Source of the DNA: an archaeon
Lineage (GTDB): Archaea > Nanobdellota > Nanobdellia > Pacearchaeales > UBA284
Reading direction: 5' to 3'
NCBI GenBank assembly: GCA_020343435.1
Contig: CP070794.1
Coordinates: 303,558 to 347,720 of the forward strand
Length of the DNA stretch: 44,163 nt
A program made the translations under genes and the position numbers. The notes under the pieces are model-generated. The model was given only the letters and a program-made list of their open reading frames with translations. It did no database searches and was not told where the DNA came from. Of this stretch, positions 25,349-37,020 are shown piece after piece (position 1 is the stretch's first letter; every line of letters begins with the position of its first letter).

Positions 25349-27151
25349 ATGAATAAAAAGAGGGAAATGCTATTCTGCTTTGTATTATTTTTAATGATGT
25401 TAATTATAGTTATTCCACACTCTTCTGCGTTTTGCCAAGTAAATGGATATCTATTTGATAATGGTGGAAGTCCAGCTACTGGTAACATTAGTGTATATTG
25501 TGAAGGGTTAGGAGAGACAAAATACCTTTCATCTGGAACAGGATACTCCACAGTTTTTGGTACTATTACCCAAGATTGTAGCATATGTTCTGATTTAATA
25601 AATAGTACTGGGGAAAACCAATCTTTAGGTATCTGGGGATCTAATACAAAAACATCTGGTTTTGCAGTTGAAGAAGTGGAATTGAACTTAACTTTAACAG
25701 AACATACCAACCCAATTGCAACTTTTGGAACAAATACAACTGATGAATTTAATACAACAAGTGCTAGTCCAACATTGAGATTTGATGGAAAATGTACTGA
25801 TGATACTGGATTAAGTGTTTTAGCAATTTATGGTAACTTTTCAGGATCTTGGGGAATAATGAACTCTACTTCAAGTCCAACAAATAATACTTTTTATAAT
25901 TATACTTACACTTTCAGCGACGGAAGATATGGTTGGTATGTTTGGTGTAATGATACTGCAGGGAATTCTGATGCAACTGGTTCAAATAGATCCTTTGTTG
26001 TAGATAGCACAGGCCCTTCAAGTATTAGTATAGATAATCCGGTAAATGGTTCTGGTGTTAGTTCTGGTACTGATACTTCTGTTAGTGTTCCATTAAGATG
26101 GACTGCAACAGATGCTGGTTCAACAACCTTAAACTGTACTGTTACAATTAATGGTGCTGTAAATTTTGCTGAATTATGTACTTCTGGATCCCAATGTTCA
26201 CAAAGTATTACTTTTGCTTCCTCATTAAGTCCTGGAACAGCTCATAACTGGAGTGTAAATTGTACTGATGAATTTTCACATGCTACAGATAGCGGAACTG
26301 CTACCTTCACCGCAGTCAAACAACCTGAAGGCGGTGGCGGTGGAGGAGGCGGTGGAGGAGGCGGTGGAGGTGGCTCTTGTGGAGATGGAGTATGTAATGT
26401 AAGTGATGCTAAATACAACTTTAATTGTTCTGCTTTTGATTATACCAGTTTAAGCAACATCACATTATATGGTAATTGGGGTTCTGGATGGGGCCCTAAA
26501 GATGTTCAAACAGTTTCTGGACAAGCTGTTAATATTACTTTCACTAATTCTTTTAGTGTTGATGGTTCTTATGTATGGAATTGCCTTGTTTGTGGAATAG
26601 AAGAAGCTGGGGGAAGTACAGAGTGTACATTCCATTTAGATAATCAGACAGCTACAGTAGATGCTACTGGCGGAGATGAGAATTGGGAAAATTGTTGTAA
26701 TGATTGTGGTTGTCCTACTGGATTTTCATGTCAAAATAATGTCTGTGTAGTAATAGAAAATTGTGTTTGTGGTGATGGAACATGTGATTCTGCTTGTAAT
26801 GAGGATGAATTAACATGCCCTGTAGATTGCAGGGTTGTTCAACAGAACTATTGTGGGGATAATATATGTGGTAGGCCATCAGAAAACGCTAATAACTGCC
26901 CTCAGGACTGTACTGCTAGTTGTGGAGATGAGATTTGTGAGGGTACTGAATCAACAGAGACATGTTGTCAGGACTGTGGATGTCCTGAAGGGTTTGAATG
27001 TAAGAGTGATGGAAGATGTAGAGAAAAAGGGGCAAGTTCATTATGGTGGATAATTTTAATAATTGTTGCTGCTATAGCTGTTGTAACTTACTTTGTATAT
27101 AAGAAGAAAAAGAGAAAGAGTAGATTAAAGGGTTTAGGCGGATTTAAGTGA
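25349..27151 (+). CDS. Surface protein with Ig-like domains, glycine hinge, Cys-rich repeats and C-terminal anchor
   Basis: A 600-residue exported protein with a signal peptide (FCFVLFLMMLIIVIPHSSAF). Ig-like modules follow (about 120-320), then a run of about 16 glycines near residue 330-345. Cys-rich repeats come next (CGDGVCN; CGDGTCDSACNEDELTC; CGDNICGRPSENANNC; CGDEICEGTESTETCC). The protein ends with a membrane helix (LWWIILIIVAAIAVVTYFVY) and a basic cytoplasmic tail (KKKKRKSR). This is a classic cell-anchored, disulfide-rich surface protein. It lies 30 bp after the beta-helix gene and may be co-transcribed with it. Confidence 0.8.
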   Translation: MNKKREMLFCFVLFLMMLIIVIPHSSAFCQVNGYLFDNGGSPATGNISVYCEGLGETKYLSSGTGYSTVFGTITQDCSICSDLINSTGENQSLGIWGSNTKTSGFAVEEVELNLTLTEHTNPIATFGTNTTDEFNTTSASPTLRFDGKCTDDTGLSVLAIYGNFSGSWGIMNSTSSPTNNTFYNYTYTFSDGRYGWYVWCNDTAGNSDATGSNRSFVVDSTGPSSISIDNPVNGSGVSSGTDTSVSVPLRWTATDAGSTTLNCTVTINGAVNFAELCTSGSQCSQSITFASSLSPGTAHNWSVNCTDEFSHATDSGTATFTAVKQPEGGGGGGGGGGGGGGGSCGDGVCNVSDAKYNFNCSAFDYTSLSNITLYGNWGSGWGPKDVQTVSGQAVNITFTNSFSVDGSYVWNCLVCGIEEAGGSTECTFHLDNQTATVDATGGDENWENCCNDCGCPTGFSCQNNVCVVIENCVCGDGTCDSACNEDELTCPVDCRVVQQNYCGDNICGRPSENANNCPQDCTASCGDEICEGTESTETCCQDCGCPEGFECKSDGRCREKGASSLWWIILIIVAAIAVVTYFVYKKKKRKSRLKGLGGFK

Positions 27152-27199
27152 TTTAAGGCTTAATTCTTAAGAATTTGGGGAGAAAAGTTTTTAAACTAG

Positions 27200-29140
<1,941 letters not shown>

Positions 29141-29141
29141 A

Positions 29142-29543
29142 ATGAAAGCTGTCTTATTGTTTAGATGGTATGGGGAAGATAGAGATAAGGTAATGGAAAA
29201 TTTGGATAAAATGGAAGAGATTCTTAGAGAGATCGGACATGAAGTTTATCATGCTACTAAAGAGATAAGATCACCAGATCATCAGCCATTCACCCAATGG
29301 AAAATGCTTTGTAGAGTTTTTGAAGAGATAGATGAAAGTGATGTGATTATTCCCATTATTAAATCTGATGACATTAGTGAAGGGATGCTTATTGAGATAG
29401 GATATGCGCATGCTAAAAGTAAAAAGATAGTTTTGTTAATTAAAAAAGGATTAAAACACAGATATTTGAAAGAGGCTGCAGATCAAACAATAGAATTCAA
29501 AGATTTTGATGATTTATTAAATAAATTAAAAGAACTAAAATGA
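29142..29543 (+). CDS. Nucleoside 2-deoxyribosyltransferase-like protein
   Basis: A 133-residue Rossmann-like protein. KAVLLFRWYGEDRDKV at the start, DESDVIIPIIKSDDISEGMLI and IEIGYAHAKSKKIVLLIKKG are typical of the nucleoside 2-deoxyribosyltransferase superfamily, where the Glu in the GxxxEIGYA segment is the nucleophile region. Possible roles are deoxynucleoside salvage or hydrolysis of a nucleotide N-glycosidic bond. It starts 2 bases after gyrB ends and overlaps the next gene by 4 bp. Confidence 0.7.
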   Translation: MKAVLLFRWYGEDRDKVMENLDKMEEILREIGHEVYHATKEIRSPDHQPFTQWKMLCRVFEEIDESDVIIPIIKSDDISEGMLIEIGYAHAKSKKIVLLIKKGLKHRYLKEAADQTIEFKDFDDLLNKLKELK

Positions 29544-29878
29544 AAATAGATTCATATTCGTTTGGAGTCATAACTATTGATGGGAAAACTTACAAAGAAG
29601 ATGTGATAATCTTACCCAATAATCAAATCGTAGAGAGACCTTTACCAAAAGGAACGCACATTGTAACTTCTCAAGAAATTAGTATCTTGGTAAAAGAAAA
29701 ACCAGTAATAATTGTTGTTGGAACAGGAGAATCTGGCATTGCAAAAATTGAAGATGATGCCAGAGGGCTTGTAGAAAATTCAAATATAAAATTAATTGTT
29801 CAGCCAACTGGCCAAGCAATAAATGCTTTCAATGAGATAAAAGAAAGGAAAGCTGGATTATTCCACTTAACTTGTTAA
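29540..29878 (+). CDS. Mth938-like domain protein (DUF498/NDUFAF3 fold)
   Basis: A 112-residue protein. [20 protein letters not shown] at the N-terminus, the [20 protein letters not shown] strand-loop and the closing [12 protein letters not shown] match the Mth938-like fold, widespread in archaea and related to the mitochondrial complex I assembly factor NDUFAF3. Molecular function in archaea is unknown. It overlaps the upstream gene by 4 bp and ends 2 bases before gyrA. Confidence 0.75.
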   Translation: MKIDSYSFGVITIDGKTYKEDVIILPNNQIVERPLPKGTHIVTSQEISILVKEKPVIIVVGTGESGIAKIEDDARGLVENSNIKLIVQPTGQAINAFNEIKERKAGLFHLTC

Positions 29879-29880
29879 AA

Positions 29881-32379
29881 ATGGTAGATAAAAATAATAA
29901 TGAAAAAGAACAAGAATTAAACTTGTTCAAGATCCCAGAACAAGAGAAAGTTGAAGAAGCTGCAATTGAAGAAGAGATGAAGTCAGCTTACATAGATTAT
30001 GCTATGTCTGTTATAGTTGCAAGAGCAATTCCTTCTGCAGAAGATGGATTAAAGCCAGTACAAAGAAGAATTCTTTATGCAATGTCTAAGATGGGTTTAG
30101 AACCTACAAAACCCACCAAAAAATCTGCAAGAATTGTTGGAGATACAATGGGTAAGTATCATCCACATGGAGATCTTGCTATTTATGATGCTTTAGTAAG
30201 AATGGCTCAACCTTTCTCTTTAAGATATCCTTTAATAAAAGGACAAGGAAACTTTGGATCTTTAGATGGAGATCCTCCAGCAGCTATGAGATATACAGAA
30301 GCAAAGTTACAAGCTATTTCTACAGAAACTTTAGCTGATTTAAATAAGAAAACTGTTCAAATGAATCCTAATTTTGATAATACTTTACTAGAACCAATGG
30401 TTTTACCTGGAAAAATTCCTAATTTATTACTTAATGGAGCTACAGGAATTGCTGTAGGTATGATGACAAGTATTCCCCCACATAATTTAACTGAAGTTTG
30501 TGATGGAATTGTTGCTTATATTAAGAAACCTTCTATTAATGTTAAAGAATTAATGACACATATCTCTGGTCCTGATTTACCAACTAAGGGAATTATCTAT
30601 GGTGAATTATTAAAAGAGATGTATGAAACAGGAAGGGGAAGTTTTGTTATGCGTGGAAAAGCATCAATTGAAGAAAAAGGCGAAAGAAGAAAGATTGTGA
30701 TAACAGAATTACCTTATCAAGTAAATAAAGCTGACTTAATTAAAGCAATAGCTAAGTTAGTTCAGGATAAAAGAATTCAGGATATTTCAGATATCAGAGA
30801 TGAATCTGCAAAAGATCAGATTAGAATTGTTGTTTTATTGAAAAGAGGAGCAAATGCTGATTTAATTTCAAATAAAATCTTTAGATTGACTAACTTAGAA
30901 ACAAAATTTAATTGTATTTTATTAGCTTTAGTAGATAATGAACCTAAGATTCTAAATCTAAAACAGATTATTGAAGTTTATGTTAAACATAGACAAAAAG
31001 TTGTAAGAAAAAGAACTCAATTTGAATTAAATGAAGCTAAAGAAAGAGCGCATATTTTAGAAGGATTATTGATTGCATTAAAAGATCTAGATAATGCTAT
31101 TAAATTGATTAAGGGTTCTGAAAATGTTACAGAAGCTCTAGAAAAATTAACTAAAAAATACAAGTTATCTCAAAAACAAGCTACAGCAATTCTTGAAATG
31201 AAGTTGCAGAGATTAACTGCTTTAGAACAAGATAAAATTAAGAAAGAAAATAGAGAATTAAAAGAGAAAATAAAAGAATTAGAGAAAATTCTTGGAGATG
31301 AAAAAGAAATTCTAGCTATTATTAGAAAAGAGGTTCTAGAAGTTAGAAGAAAATATGGAGATGAGAGAAGAACAAGGATAAGAGCAAGAATTCCTGAAGT
31401 AAAAGAAATTGATTTAGTTAAAAAAGAACAAATCGCAGTTATGATCACAAATAAAGGATATATCAAGAGAATGCCTATGAGAGTATACCAAGAACAGCAT
31501 AGAGGAGGAAAAGGAATTACTGGAACTGATTTAACAACAGGTGATTTTGTTCAGAAAGTATTTACATGTAATACTCACAACCAGATTCTTTTCTTAACTG
31601 AAAGAGGAAAATTATACATTTTAAAAGCTTATTCAATTCCAGAAGCAACTAGATATAGTAAAGGAAAAGCTATAGTTAATTTATTACAGATGAATGATAC
31701 AATAAAAGCTATTATTCCAATTACAGATAAAAAAGGTTCTCTACTAATTGTAACTAAAAAAGGAATTGCTAAGAGAGTTAATCTTGAAACATTCATAAGA
31801 ATCAAACAATCTGGAGTTATGGCTACTAAACTACCAATAGGGGATGGGATTGTTTCAGCAATGTTAGTTAAACAAGATGATGAATTGATTATGGCAACTA
31901 AGAAAGGACTTGCTGCAAGATTTAATGTTAAAGAGATAAGAGAGATGGGAAAAGCAGCTTATGGAGTTACAGCTATTAGATTAAATAAAGAAGATGAAGT
32001 TGTTGGAGTTCAAACTTTTAGTAAACAACAGATTCAAGAGATAGAAAAACAAAAAGCAGAATCAAAACAAGAGACAATTCTAACAATTACAGAAAAAGGT
32101 TATGGTAAAAGAACTCCTGTAACAGATTATAGGAAAACATCAAGAGCATGTAAAGGAATTATTAATATTAATTGTTCTGAAAGAAATGGAAATGCTATGA
32201 CAATTCAAGTTGTTAATGTTAAGGACAGCATTATAGTTACAACAGCTAAAGGAATGGTGATTAGAATTCCTGTAAAAGATATGAGAACCATGGGAAGAAA
32301 TACTCAGGGTGTTAAAATAATAAGATTACAAACAGGAGATAAGGTAACAGATCTAGTTAAAATTCATATTGAAGATTAA
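29881..32379 (+). CDS. gyrA: DNA gyrase subunit A
   Basis: An 832-residue DNA-cleavage subunit. [14 protein letters not shown] and [20 protein letters not shown] form the winged-helix region; the catalytic Tyr is in [10 protein letters not shown] (about 138). [17 protein letters not shown] follows. The C-terminal pinwheel domain carries a GyrA box in the form QHRGGKG (about 539; canonical QRRGGKG), supporting gyrase rather than Topo IV. ATG at 29881 is chosen over TTG at 29872. A negatively supercoiling role with GyrB from the same operon is expected. Confidence 0.95.
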   Translation: MVDKNNNEKEQELNLFKIPEQEKVEEAAIEEEMKSAYIDYAMSVIVARAIPSAEDGLKPVQRRILYAMSKMGLEPTKPTKKSARIVGDTMGKYHPHGDLAIYDALVRMAQPFSLRYPLIKGQGNFGSLDGDPPAAMRYTEAKLQAISTETLADLNKKTVQMNPNFDNTLLEPMVLPGKIPNLLLNGATGIAVGMMTSIPPHNLTEVCDGIVAYIKKPSINVKELMTHISGPDLPTKGIIYGELLKEMYETGRGSFVMRGKASIEEKGERRKIVITELPYQVNKADLIKAIAKLVQDKRIQDISDIRDESAKDQIRIVVLLKRGANADLISNKIFRLTNLETKFNCILLALVDNEPKILNLKQIIEVYVKHRQKVVRKRTQFELNEAKERAHILEGLLIALKDLDNAIKLIKGSENVTEALEKLTKKYKLSQKQATAILEMKLQRLTALEQDKIKKENRELKEKIKELEKILGDEKEILAIIRKEVLEVRRKYGDERRTRIRARIPEVKEIDLVKKEQIAVMITNKGYIKRMPMRVYQEQHRGGKGITGTDLTTGDFVQKVFTCNTHNQILFLTERGKLYILKAYSIPEATRYSKGKAIVNLLQMNDTIKAIIPITDKKGSLLIVTKKGIAKRVNLETFIRIKQSGVMATKLPIGDGIVSAMLVKQDDELIMATKKGLAARFNVKEIREMGKAAYGVTAIRLNKEDEVVGVQTFSKQQIQEIEKQKAESKQETILTITEKGYGKRTPVTDYRKTSRACKGIININCSERNGNAMTIQVVNVKDSIIVTTAKGMVIRIPVKDMRTMGRNTQGVKIIRLQTGDKVTDLVKIHIED

Positions 32380-32409
32380 GTTTTTAAATTAGATTTGTTT
32401 AAGATAAAA

Positions 32410-32610
32410 ATGGCAAAGTATAAGGTTGTACAACAACTGGATAAGTGTATTGGATGTGGAGCATGTGCAGCTGTCTGCCCAGAAAACTGGGTTATGAAAG
32501 ATAACAAAGCACATCCTAAAAAGAAAGAGATTTCAGATAAAGAATTAGAACCAAACAAAGATGCAGAAGATGCATGTCCAGTTAAGTGTATTCAAGTAAA
32601 AAAAGCGTAA
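32410..32610 (+). CDS. 4Fe-4S ferredoxin
   Basis: A 66-residue ferredoxin with CIGCGACAAVCP near residues 14-25 and DACPVKCIQV at the C-terminus. The first three Cys plus one C-terminal Cys probably bind a single [4Fe-4S] cluster. The other two Cys, in CxxxCP and CPVKC, could form a disulfide as in Pyrococcus-type ferredoxins. The ATG at 32410 is preferred to an upstream TTG/ATG at 32395. Likely a soluble electron carrier; partner unknown. Confidence 0.88.
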   Translation: MAKYKVVQQLDKCIGCGACAAVCPENWVMKDNKAHPKKKEISDKELEPNKDAEDACPVKCIQVKKA

Positions 32611-32620
32611 AAAAGAGGTA

Positions 32621-33748
32621 ATGGTACATCATAAGCACTTTTTCCATTTCTTAATCTTTAGAAGATTTACAGAAATAAAAGCATTATATTCTGTTGTTTT
32701 TCTCAAATCCTTTGCTATGTCTTTAATTAGTATATTTATCCCAGTTTATCTTTATCTTTTAGGGTATGGATTAGGACAAATAGCAGTATTCTTTTTGATT
32801 TATTCTGCTTTAGCCACTATCTTTGTATTTGTTGCAGGCCATTCAGTTAAAAAAATAGGGATTAAAGCGACAATTCTTATTGCTAATATATTGAATATTT
32901 GTGGATATCTTGCTTTAGCTTTCTTAAGATATAATCCAATGTTCTTTTATTTGGCAGCAGTACTTCTTGGAGCTTTCTTAACATTATTCTGGGTTCCATT
33001 CCATACTGATATGGCTGATAACTTAAAACGTAAAAAGATGGCTCAAGGATTTGGGACATTAAACATAGTTTCAGTTCTTGCTGCTGCAGTTGCTCCTTTA
33101 ATTGGATCATTAATTGCTTCAGTTAGTTTCTTTACTCTGTTCATAATCTCTGCATTAATCATCTTAATTTCCATTGTCCCTCTGTTTTTTGCTAAAGGAA
33201 CTAAAGAAAAGGCTACTTTTAATGTTAAAGAAACATTTTCACATTTTACATGGAGGAGATTTTTGGGAGGGATAGGATTTGGAGGAGAACATCTTACTTT
33301 CTATGCCTATTGGCCTTTATTTTTATTTTTAATTATTAGTATTAAAGGTCTTGGTTTAGTAACTACAATTATGTTTATCACTTCTGGATTTTTTATTTAT
33401 TTTATCTCAAAAGTTATTGATAAAAAAGGTCCTAATAAGGTTATGAGGCCTTGGATAATTGTAAATACTATTGCTTGGCCATTTAGATTAATAAAATTCT
33501 TAGCTATTCCGTTCCATATCACTTATGCTTTCTTAGAGGGGTTAACTAAGTTACCTTATAATGTTAAGACATATAAGGTTGGTAAGAGAGGGAGAGAGAT
33601 TAATGCTATTGCATTTAGAGAGATCTGTATACAGTTAGGGAGAGTTATTGCTTGTATTCCAATAATTATTTTCCCAACATTTGTTACTGCATTTATTGCA
33701 GCTGCAGGATTCTCATTTATACAAGTATTTTATTCTTATGAGAAGTGA
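32621..33748 (+). CDS. Major facilitator superfamily transporter
   Basis: A 375-residue polytopic membrane protein with about 10-12 hydrophobic helices (for example LISIFIPVYLYLLGYGLGQI and FLLIYSALATIFVFVAG-like segments). The short basic loop between helices 2 and 3 (GHSVKKIGIKATIL) and a central cytoplasmic loop (FNVKETFSHFTWRRF) fit MFS topology. The substrate is unknown. An SD-like AAAAGAGGTA lies just upstream of the ATG, 10 bp after the ferredoxin stop. Confidence 0.7.
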   Translation: MVHHKHFFHFLIFRRFTEIKALYSVVFLKSFAMSLISIFIPVYLYLLGYGLGQIAVFFLIYSALATIFVFVAGHSVKKIGIKATILIANILNICGYLALAFLRYNPMFFYLAAVLLGAFLTLFWVPFHTDMADNLKRKKMAQGFGTLNIVSVLAAAVAPLIGSLIASVSFFTLFIISALIILISIVPLFFAKGTKEKATFNVKETFSHFTWRRFLGGIGFGGEHLTFYAYWPLFLFLIISIKGLGLVTTIMFITSGFFIYFISKVIDKKGPNKVMRPWIIVNTIAWPFRLIKFLAIPFHITYAFLEGLTKLPYNVKTYKVGKRGREINAIAFREICIQLGRVIACIPIIIFPTFVTAFIAAAGFSFIQVFYSYEK

Positions 33749-33794
33749 TTAAAATCACAATAATCCTTTTAAATTTAAAAATAATGGTTAAAAG

Positions 33795-34076
33795 ATGGGA
33801 GAACAAGATCTAGCTCAAAAAAAACCACTAGTGGCATTTATCACTGCATATCATTTTCCAGACAAGCCAGATATTATGAGAGAAGTAAGGGGGGAAACAG
33901 TTACTTTATATTATGAAAGTCCAAAACCTGGAATTGTTGATGTTTATAAAAGATGGGGAACAGATTATACTCCTTTAATTGGTAAGACTTTAGAGGTTGC
34001 TTTGGAAGCTTTACCTACCAATATTAAGGAGATCTGGGGATTGAAAGAACAAGCACAACAACCAACAGCTGACTAA
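33795..34076 (+). CDS. Hypothetical protein (93 aa)
   Basis: A 93-residue acidic soluble protein with no membrane segment or Cys. It has a beta-rich first half (KPLVAFITAYHFPDKPDI, GETVTLYYESPKPGIVDVYK) and an alpha-helical end. I do not recognise the family. It lies between the MFS gene and a convergent EamA transporter, whose stop is 12 bp away. Confidence 0.5.
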   Translation: MGEQDLAQKKPLVAFITAYHFPDKPDIMREVRGETVTLYYESPKPGIVDVYKRWGTDYTPLIGKTLEVALEALPTNIKEIWGLKEQAQQPTAD

Positions 34077-34088
34077 ACCTTTTTCTTT

Positions 34089-34961
34089 TTATATGATAAG
34101 TATAGATCCTAGAATTATTAAAGCAATTGCAATGATTTTTAATAAAATAGTTCTTCTTCCTAAATGTTCTTTAACAAATCCTTTGTGCGCAAACATAATT
34201 GCTAGCAAGAATACAAAAAAATCTTGAACAGATCCTAATGCTGAAACTAGAGAAGCTTCAGCTAGTGAAAGAGCCCATACACTTAATAAAACAGCTCCAA
34301 CACCAATTCCATCTGCTAAAGCTAGATACTCTAATCCTCTTATTTTCATTTTTCCTCTAATCCTTGGATGATGAAATACAAATAGGATCAGAGCTACAAT
34401 AAAAAGACCAAGAGAAACAAAAAATGCTGTTTGCATAAAATTCAATCCAAAAGTTGCTTTCCTTATCAATGGAGTTCTTATAGCAAAGAATACTGCTGCT
34501 ATGATAACTATTCCAAATACTTTACTTAATCTGATATGTTTAATATTTTTTATAGATATTAAAAATGCTCCAGAAACTAAAGCAACAATTCCAACATAGC
34601 TAAGTGAAGAAAAAGTTTCTCCTAAAAATACTGTTGAAATTCCTAGAACAAATAATGGAATTATTGCTAACATTGGTAGAACTCTTGAAACTTCCTCATG
34701 TTCTAATGCCTTATAATAAAAGATTACTCCGAATGCTAGTGCTACTCCAGAAATCATTGCAAAAATTGTTGAAGAATTCCATAATAAGTTTTGTCCTGCA
34801 ATAACAAAAATAATCGCCATTAAAACAAAGTTAACTATCCCAAAAAAAGTTGTACAAAAAATAGGGTCTTTTAATTCAGAACTAACAACATGTTTATCTA
34901 AGATATTTACAAATGCGTTGATTAATGCTACTCCTAAGACTAGAGCTACCCACCACACCAT
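34089..34961 (-). CDS. EamA/DMT-family transporter
   Basis: A 290-residue membrane protein with about 10 hydrophobic helices arranged as two similar halves, as in EamA (drug/metabolite transporter) proteins. Visible features include an N-terminal helix ALVLGVALINAFVNILDKHV, AFGVIFYYKALEHEEVSRV at the end of helix 3 to 4, and in the second half LLSVWALSLAEASLVSALG. The substrate is unknown. It is separated from the amino-acid permease upstream on the same strand by 3 bp, so the two are probably one transcript. Confidence 0.75.
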   Translation of the reverse strand: MVWWVALVLGVALINAFVNILDKHVVSSELKDPIFCTTFFGIVNFVLMAIIFVIAGQNLLWNSSTIFAMISGVALAFGVIFYYKALEHEEVSRVLPMLAIIPLFVLGISTVFLGETFSSLSYVGIVALVSGAFLISIKNIKHIRLSKVFGIVIIAAVFFAIRTPLIRKATFGLNFMQTAFFVSLGLFIVALILFVFHHPRIRGKMKIRGLEYLALADGIGVGAVLLSVWALSLAEASLVSALGSVQDFFVFLLAIMFAHKGFVKEHLGRRTILLKIIAIALIILGSILII

Positions 34962-34964
34962 CTT

Positions 34965-36089
34965 TTAAAATATGAATTGATAAACTATTCCTGCTATGAA
35001 CATTAAGATTAGTAATGAAATAATTATCCAGTTTATTGGCATAACATATTCTGGTTTTCTTTCACCTACTTTTTTCGCTTTTTTAATTGTTAATAAGATT
35101 AATACTCCCGCGATTCCTCCTGCCAAACTTCCAACTAAGGAGAGTATTCTAACAAAAGAAGCTAATCTAAACAAAATAACTGAACCAGCTATCAAAAATA
35201 AAGGTATGATTACTAAAAGATAAGATTTATCATGACTCATCTTAAAATCATACATGAATACTTCTTTCAATGCGATTCCCAATGCTAAGAAAGAAGTGAA
35301 CATTGTAAAAACAGCTAATATTGAGGGTAGTTTTCCTAGAGCAATAGTTGCAATTTGTGGAGTGTTGGCTCCTGCAAAACCATAAACTGCTATTGTAAAC
35401 AAAACATACAAAACAATAGGGATTAAGCTTCCAATGATTATTGCTTTTTTTAGAAGTTTTTCATTTTTTTCTAATTCTTCTCTCATTTCAGGAAGACAAG
35501 AAGTCGCTAAAAAAGCAAATAAAACAACACCATATGGTAAAAACCACATAACTGGATTAGAAGAAGCTAATGTAAAATTACTAATAGCTACATCTTTAAT
35601 AAAAAAGATAAAAATCAGTAAAACCATTCCTATAACTGCCAGACTTCCCCAGACCTCTCCTTTTTCAAGAGCCTCTAAACCAACATATATTAGGTAGGCC
35701 AAAGCTATGAAAAATAAAAAGCTAAATAAAATTGTTGAACCAATACCCCCTGTAAAAATAAAACTTAAAACTTCCCCTTCTCCTAGAAGATAAGCAGTTA
35801 AGGCTCCATAAATAAAAATTAAGCTAGAAATTAACATGATTATCTTTCCCTTTTTTCCAAGATATTTTCCAATATATCCTGGGAGTTGATGTTTTCCCTT
35901 GGTTCTTAACATTACTTCTCCAAAATAAAGATTGGTCATTAAAACTAGGGATGCTAAAACCCCAATTACAATTAGTCCTGGAAGTAATCCTGATTTAGAA
36001 ACAACATAGGGGATACCAAGAATTCCAGCACCAACAATTGTTCCAGTTAAGGTTCCTATTGCTGCCAATAATGCCCCTCTTTTTTTCAT
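34965..36089 (-). CDS. Amino-acid permease (aromatic amino-acid permease-like, APC fold)
   Basis: A 374-residue membrane protein with about 11 helices. The N-terminal GTLTGTIVGAGILGIPYVVS is the unwound helix-1 motif of APC-fold amino-acid permeases, closest in style to the HAAAP/tyrosine-tryptophan permease group. The start at 36089 is preferred to 36131 because a TATA-like box at 36111-36118 is at leaderless spacing from it and would otherwise fall within the coding sequence. It is followed within 3 bp by the EamA gene. Confidence 0.7.
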   Translation of the reverse strand: MKKRGALLAAIGTLTGTIVGAGILGIPYVVSKSGLLPGLIVIGVLASLVLMTNLYFGEVMLRTKGKHQLPGYIGKYLGKKGKIIMLISSLIFIYGALTAYLLGEGEVLSFIFTGGIGSTILFSFLFFIALAYLIYVGLEALEKGEVWGSLAVIGMVLLIFIFFIKDVAISNFTLASSNPVMWFLPYGVVLFAFLATSCLPEMREELEKNEKLLKKAIIIGSLIPIVLYVLFTIAVYGFAGANTPQIATIALGKLPSILAVFTMFTSFLALGIALKEVFMYDFKMSHDKSYLLVIIPLFLIAGSVILFRLASFVRILSLVGSLAGGIAGVLILLTIKKAKKVGERKPEYVMPINWIIISLLILMFIAGIVYQFIF

Positions 36090-36110
36090 GAGAGAATTAG
36101 AGCAAAGGGT

Positions 36111-36119
36111 TTTAAATAA
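36111..36119. promoter_or_regulatory. Shared TATA-like box between permease and tRNA-Arg
   Basis: TTTAAATAA lies midway between the permease ATG (36089, minus) and the tRNA-Arg 5' end (36138, plus), about 22-27 nt from each. Its near-symmetry could let it serve both directions. Confidence 0.4.
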
Positions 36120-36137
36120 GTTTTTCTTCAATAATTT

Positions 36138-36208
36138 GGGCCTATAGTTTAATGGATAAAACTACCGGCTTCGGACCGGTTGTTGGGGGTTCGAGTCCTC
36201 CTAGGCCC
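36138..36208 (+). tRNA. tRNA-Arg (anticodon TCG)
   Basis: A 71-nt cloverleaf. Acceptor stem GGGCCTA/TAGGCCC; D-stem GTTT/AAAC; anticodon stem ACCGG/CCGGT with loop CTTCGGA giving anticodon TCG; T-stem GGGGG/CCTCC with one G-U and loop TTCGAGT. CCA is not encoded. No intron. It reads CGN Arg codons, which are rare in this window, where AGA dominates. It ends 7 nt before the next protein gene. Confidence 0.95.
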
Positions 36209-36215
36209 ATGGAAA

Positions 36216-36500
36216 ATGAAAAAAATAGCTATTTTGTTGGTGGTTATGGGGCTTCTTTTAGCTTTAACTGTTGTAACTGGCCTAACTGGCGCTTTTTTAT
36301 CTGAAGAAGATAATTCCCTAAATAAAAAGATATTTACATGGACTAAAGCAGTTTGTGATGAAAATAATTATTGTACTGATTTTGAAATAAGATGTGAAGC
36401 TAATGAGATGGTTGGAATGAGAGCAATATCAGATCCTGTTAAGTTTTCAGAGAATTGGATAGATCCTAGATCAGAAGAATCTAAAAATAAATGGTGTTAA
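36216..36500 (+). CDS. Small exported hypothetical protein (94 aa)
   Basis: A 94-residue protein with a signal peptide or anchor (KKIAILLVVMGLLLALTVVT), then a short polar domain with four Cys (CDENNYCTDFEIRCEANE and a C-terminal Cys). The start 36216 is chosen since earlier starts fall within the tRNA. It lies 7 nt after tRNA-Arg, so it is probably co-transcribed and freed by tRNA 3' processing. Function unknown. Confidence 0.55.
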   Translation: MKKIAILLVVMGLLLALTVVTGLTGAFLSEEDNSLNKKIFTWTKAVCDENNYCTDFEIRCEANEMVGMRAISDPVKFSENWIDPRSEESKNKWC

Positions 36501-36513
36501 AATGAAGGGAATT

Positions 36514-36530
36514 CTACAATTATTTTGTAG
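36514..36530 (+). terminator. Possible terminator hairpin
   Basis: CTACAA-TTATT-TTGTAG is a 6-bp perfect stem with a 5-nt loop, 13 nt after the stop of the small exported protein and followed by an AT-rich run. The termination role is inferred from its position. Confidence 0.35.
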
Positions 36531-36572
36531 TTCATAAATTTTTATAAAGTCTTAGATAATACTCCTCCCATA

Positions 36573-36935
36573 ATGTCAGTTGAAGCATGTTTTGAAGTTG
36601 GAGAAGAAGCAAGAGATTCTTTCATAAATAAGAACATTGTTGGGAAATTACCGGAAGATATAAGAGTTTCTGCTAAACAGAGAGCAATAAGTATTGTAAC
36701 TATTTAGGAAGGAAGGGATATTTATGCTCTTTCTGTACTTGCTTATGCTGCAGAAAGAGGAAGATTTGATGAGTTCGCAAAGAGACTAGAGGAACATTTT
36801 AGAACAAATATGAAATATGTGCATCCAGAGGCTAGAAGGTTAAAAGCTGTTCCTGGTGCAGTTCGAGCTGAGGCTTTTTTCTTACGTTGTTACGAAGAAA
36901 TGGGAGTAGAGCCGCCAGGAGATCCTTGCACTTGA
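36573..36935 (+). pseudogene. Hypothetical gene interrupted by an in-frame TAG
   Basis: From ATG at 36573 to TGA at 36933-36935 there are 120 codons before the stop, open except for a TAG at 36705-36707 (codon 45). Both sides are protein-like in the same frame: MSVEACFEVGEEARDSFINK... and, after the TAG, EGRDIYALSVLAYAAERGRF...FAKRLEEHFRTN and RAEAFFLRCYEEMGVEPP. The break is inside a predicted helix. A TATA-like box (TTTTTATAAAG near 36540) supports the start. Explanations are a nonsense mutation, sequencing error, or readthrough of TAG. No nearby downstream restart codon is suitable. Family unknown. Confidence 0.5.
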
Positions 36936-37020
36936 AGTTGAACATTTTTAAAAAATAAGGAGTTGTAAAGAATTTTCTGGTAGCCGAAAGTGTTAAAAGT
37001 TGGATCTTTTTAGGTAGATT

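Noticed and set aside
36705-36707. Pyrrolysine at the in-frame TAG
   Set aside because: Nothing in the window suggests pyl genes, the protein is not a methylamine methyltransferase, and another gene here is interrupted by TAA, which pyrrolysine would not explain.
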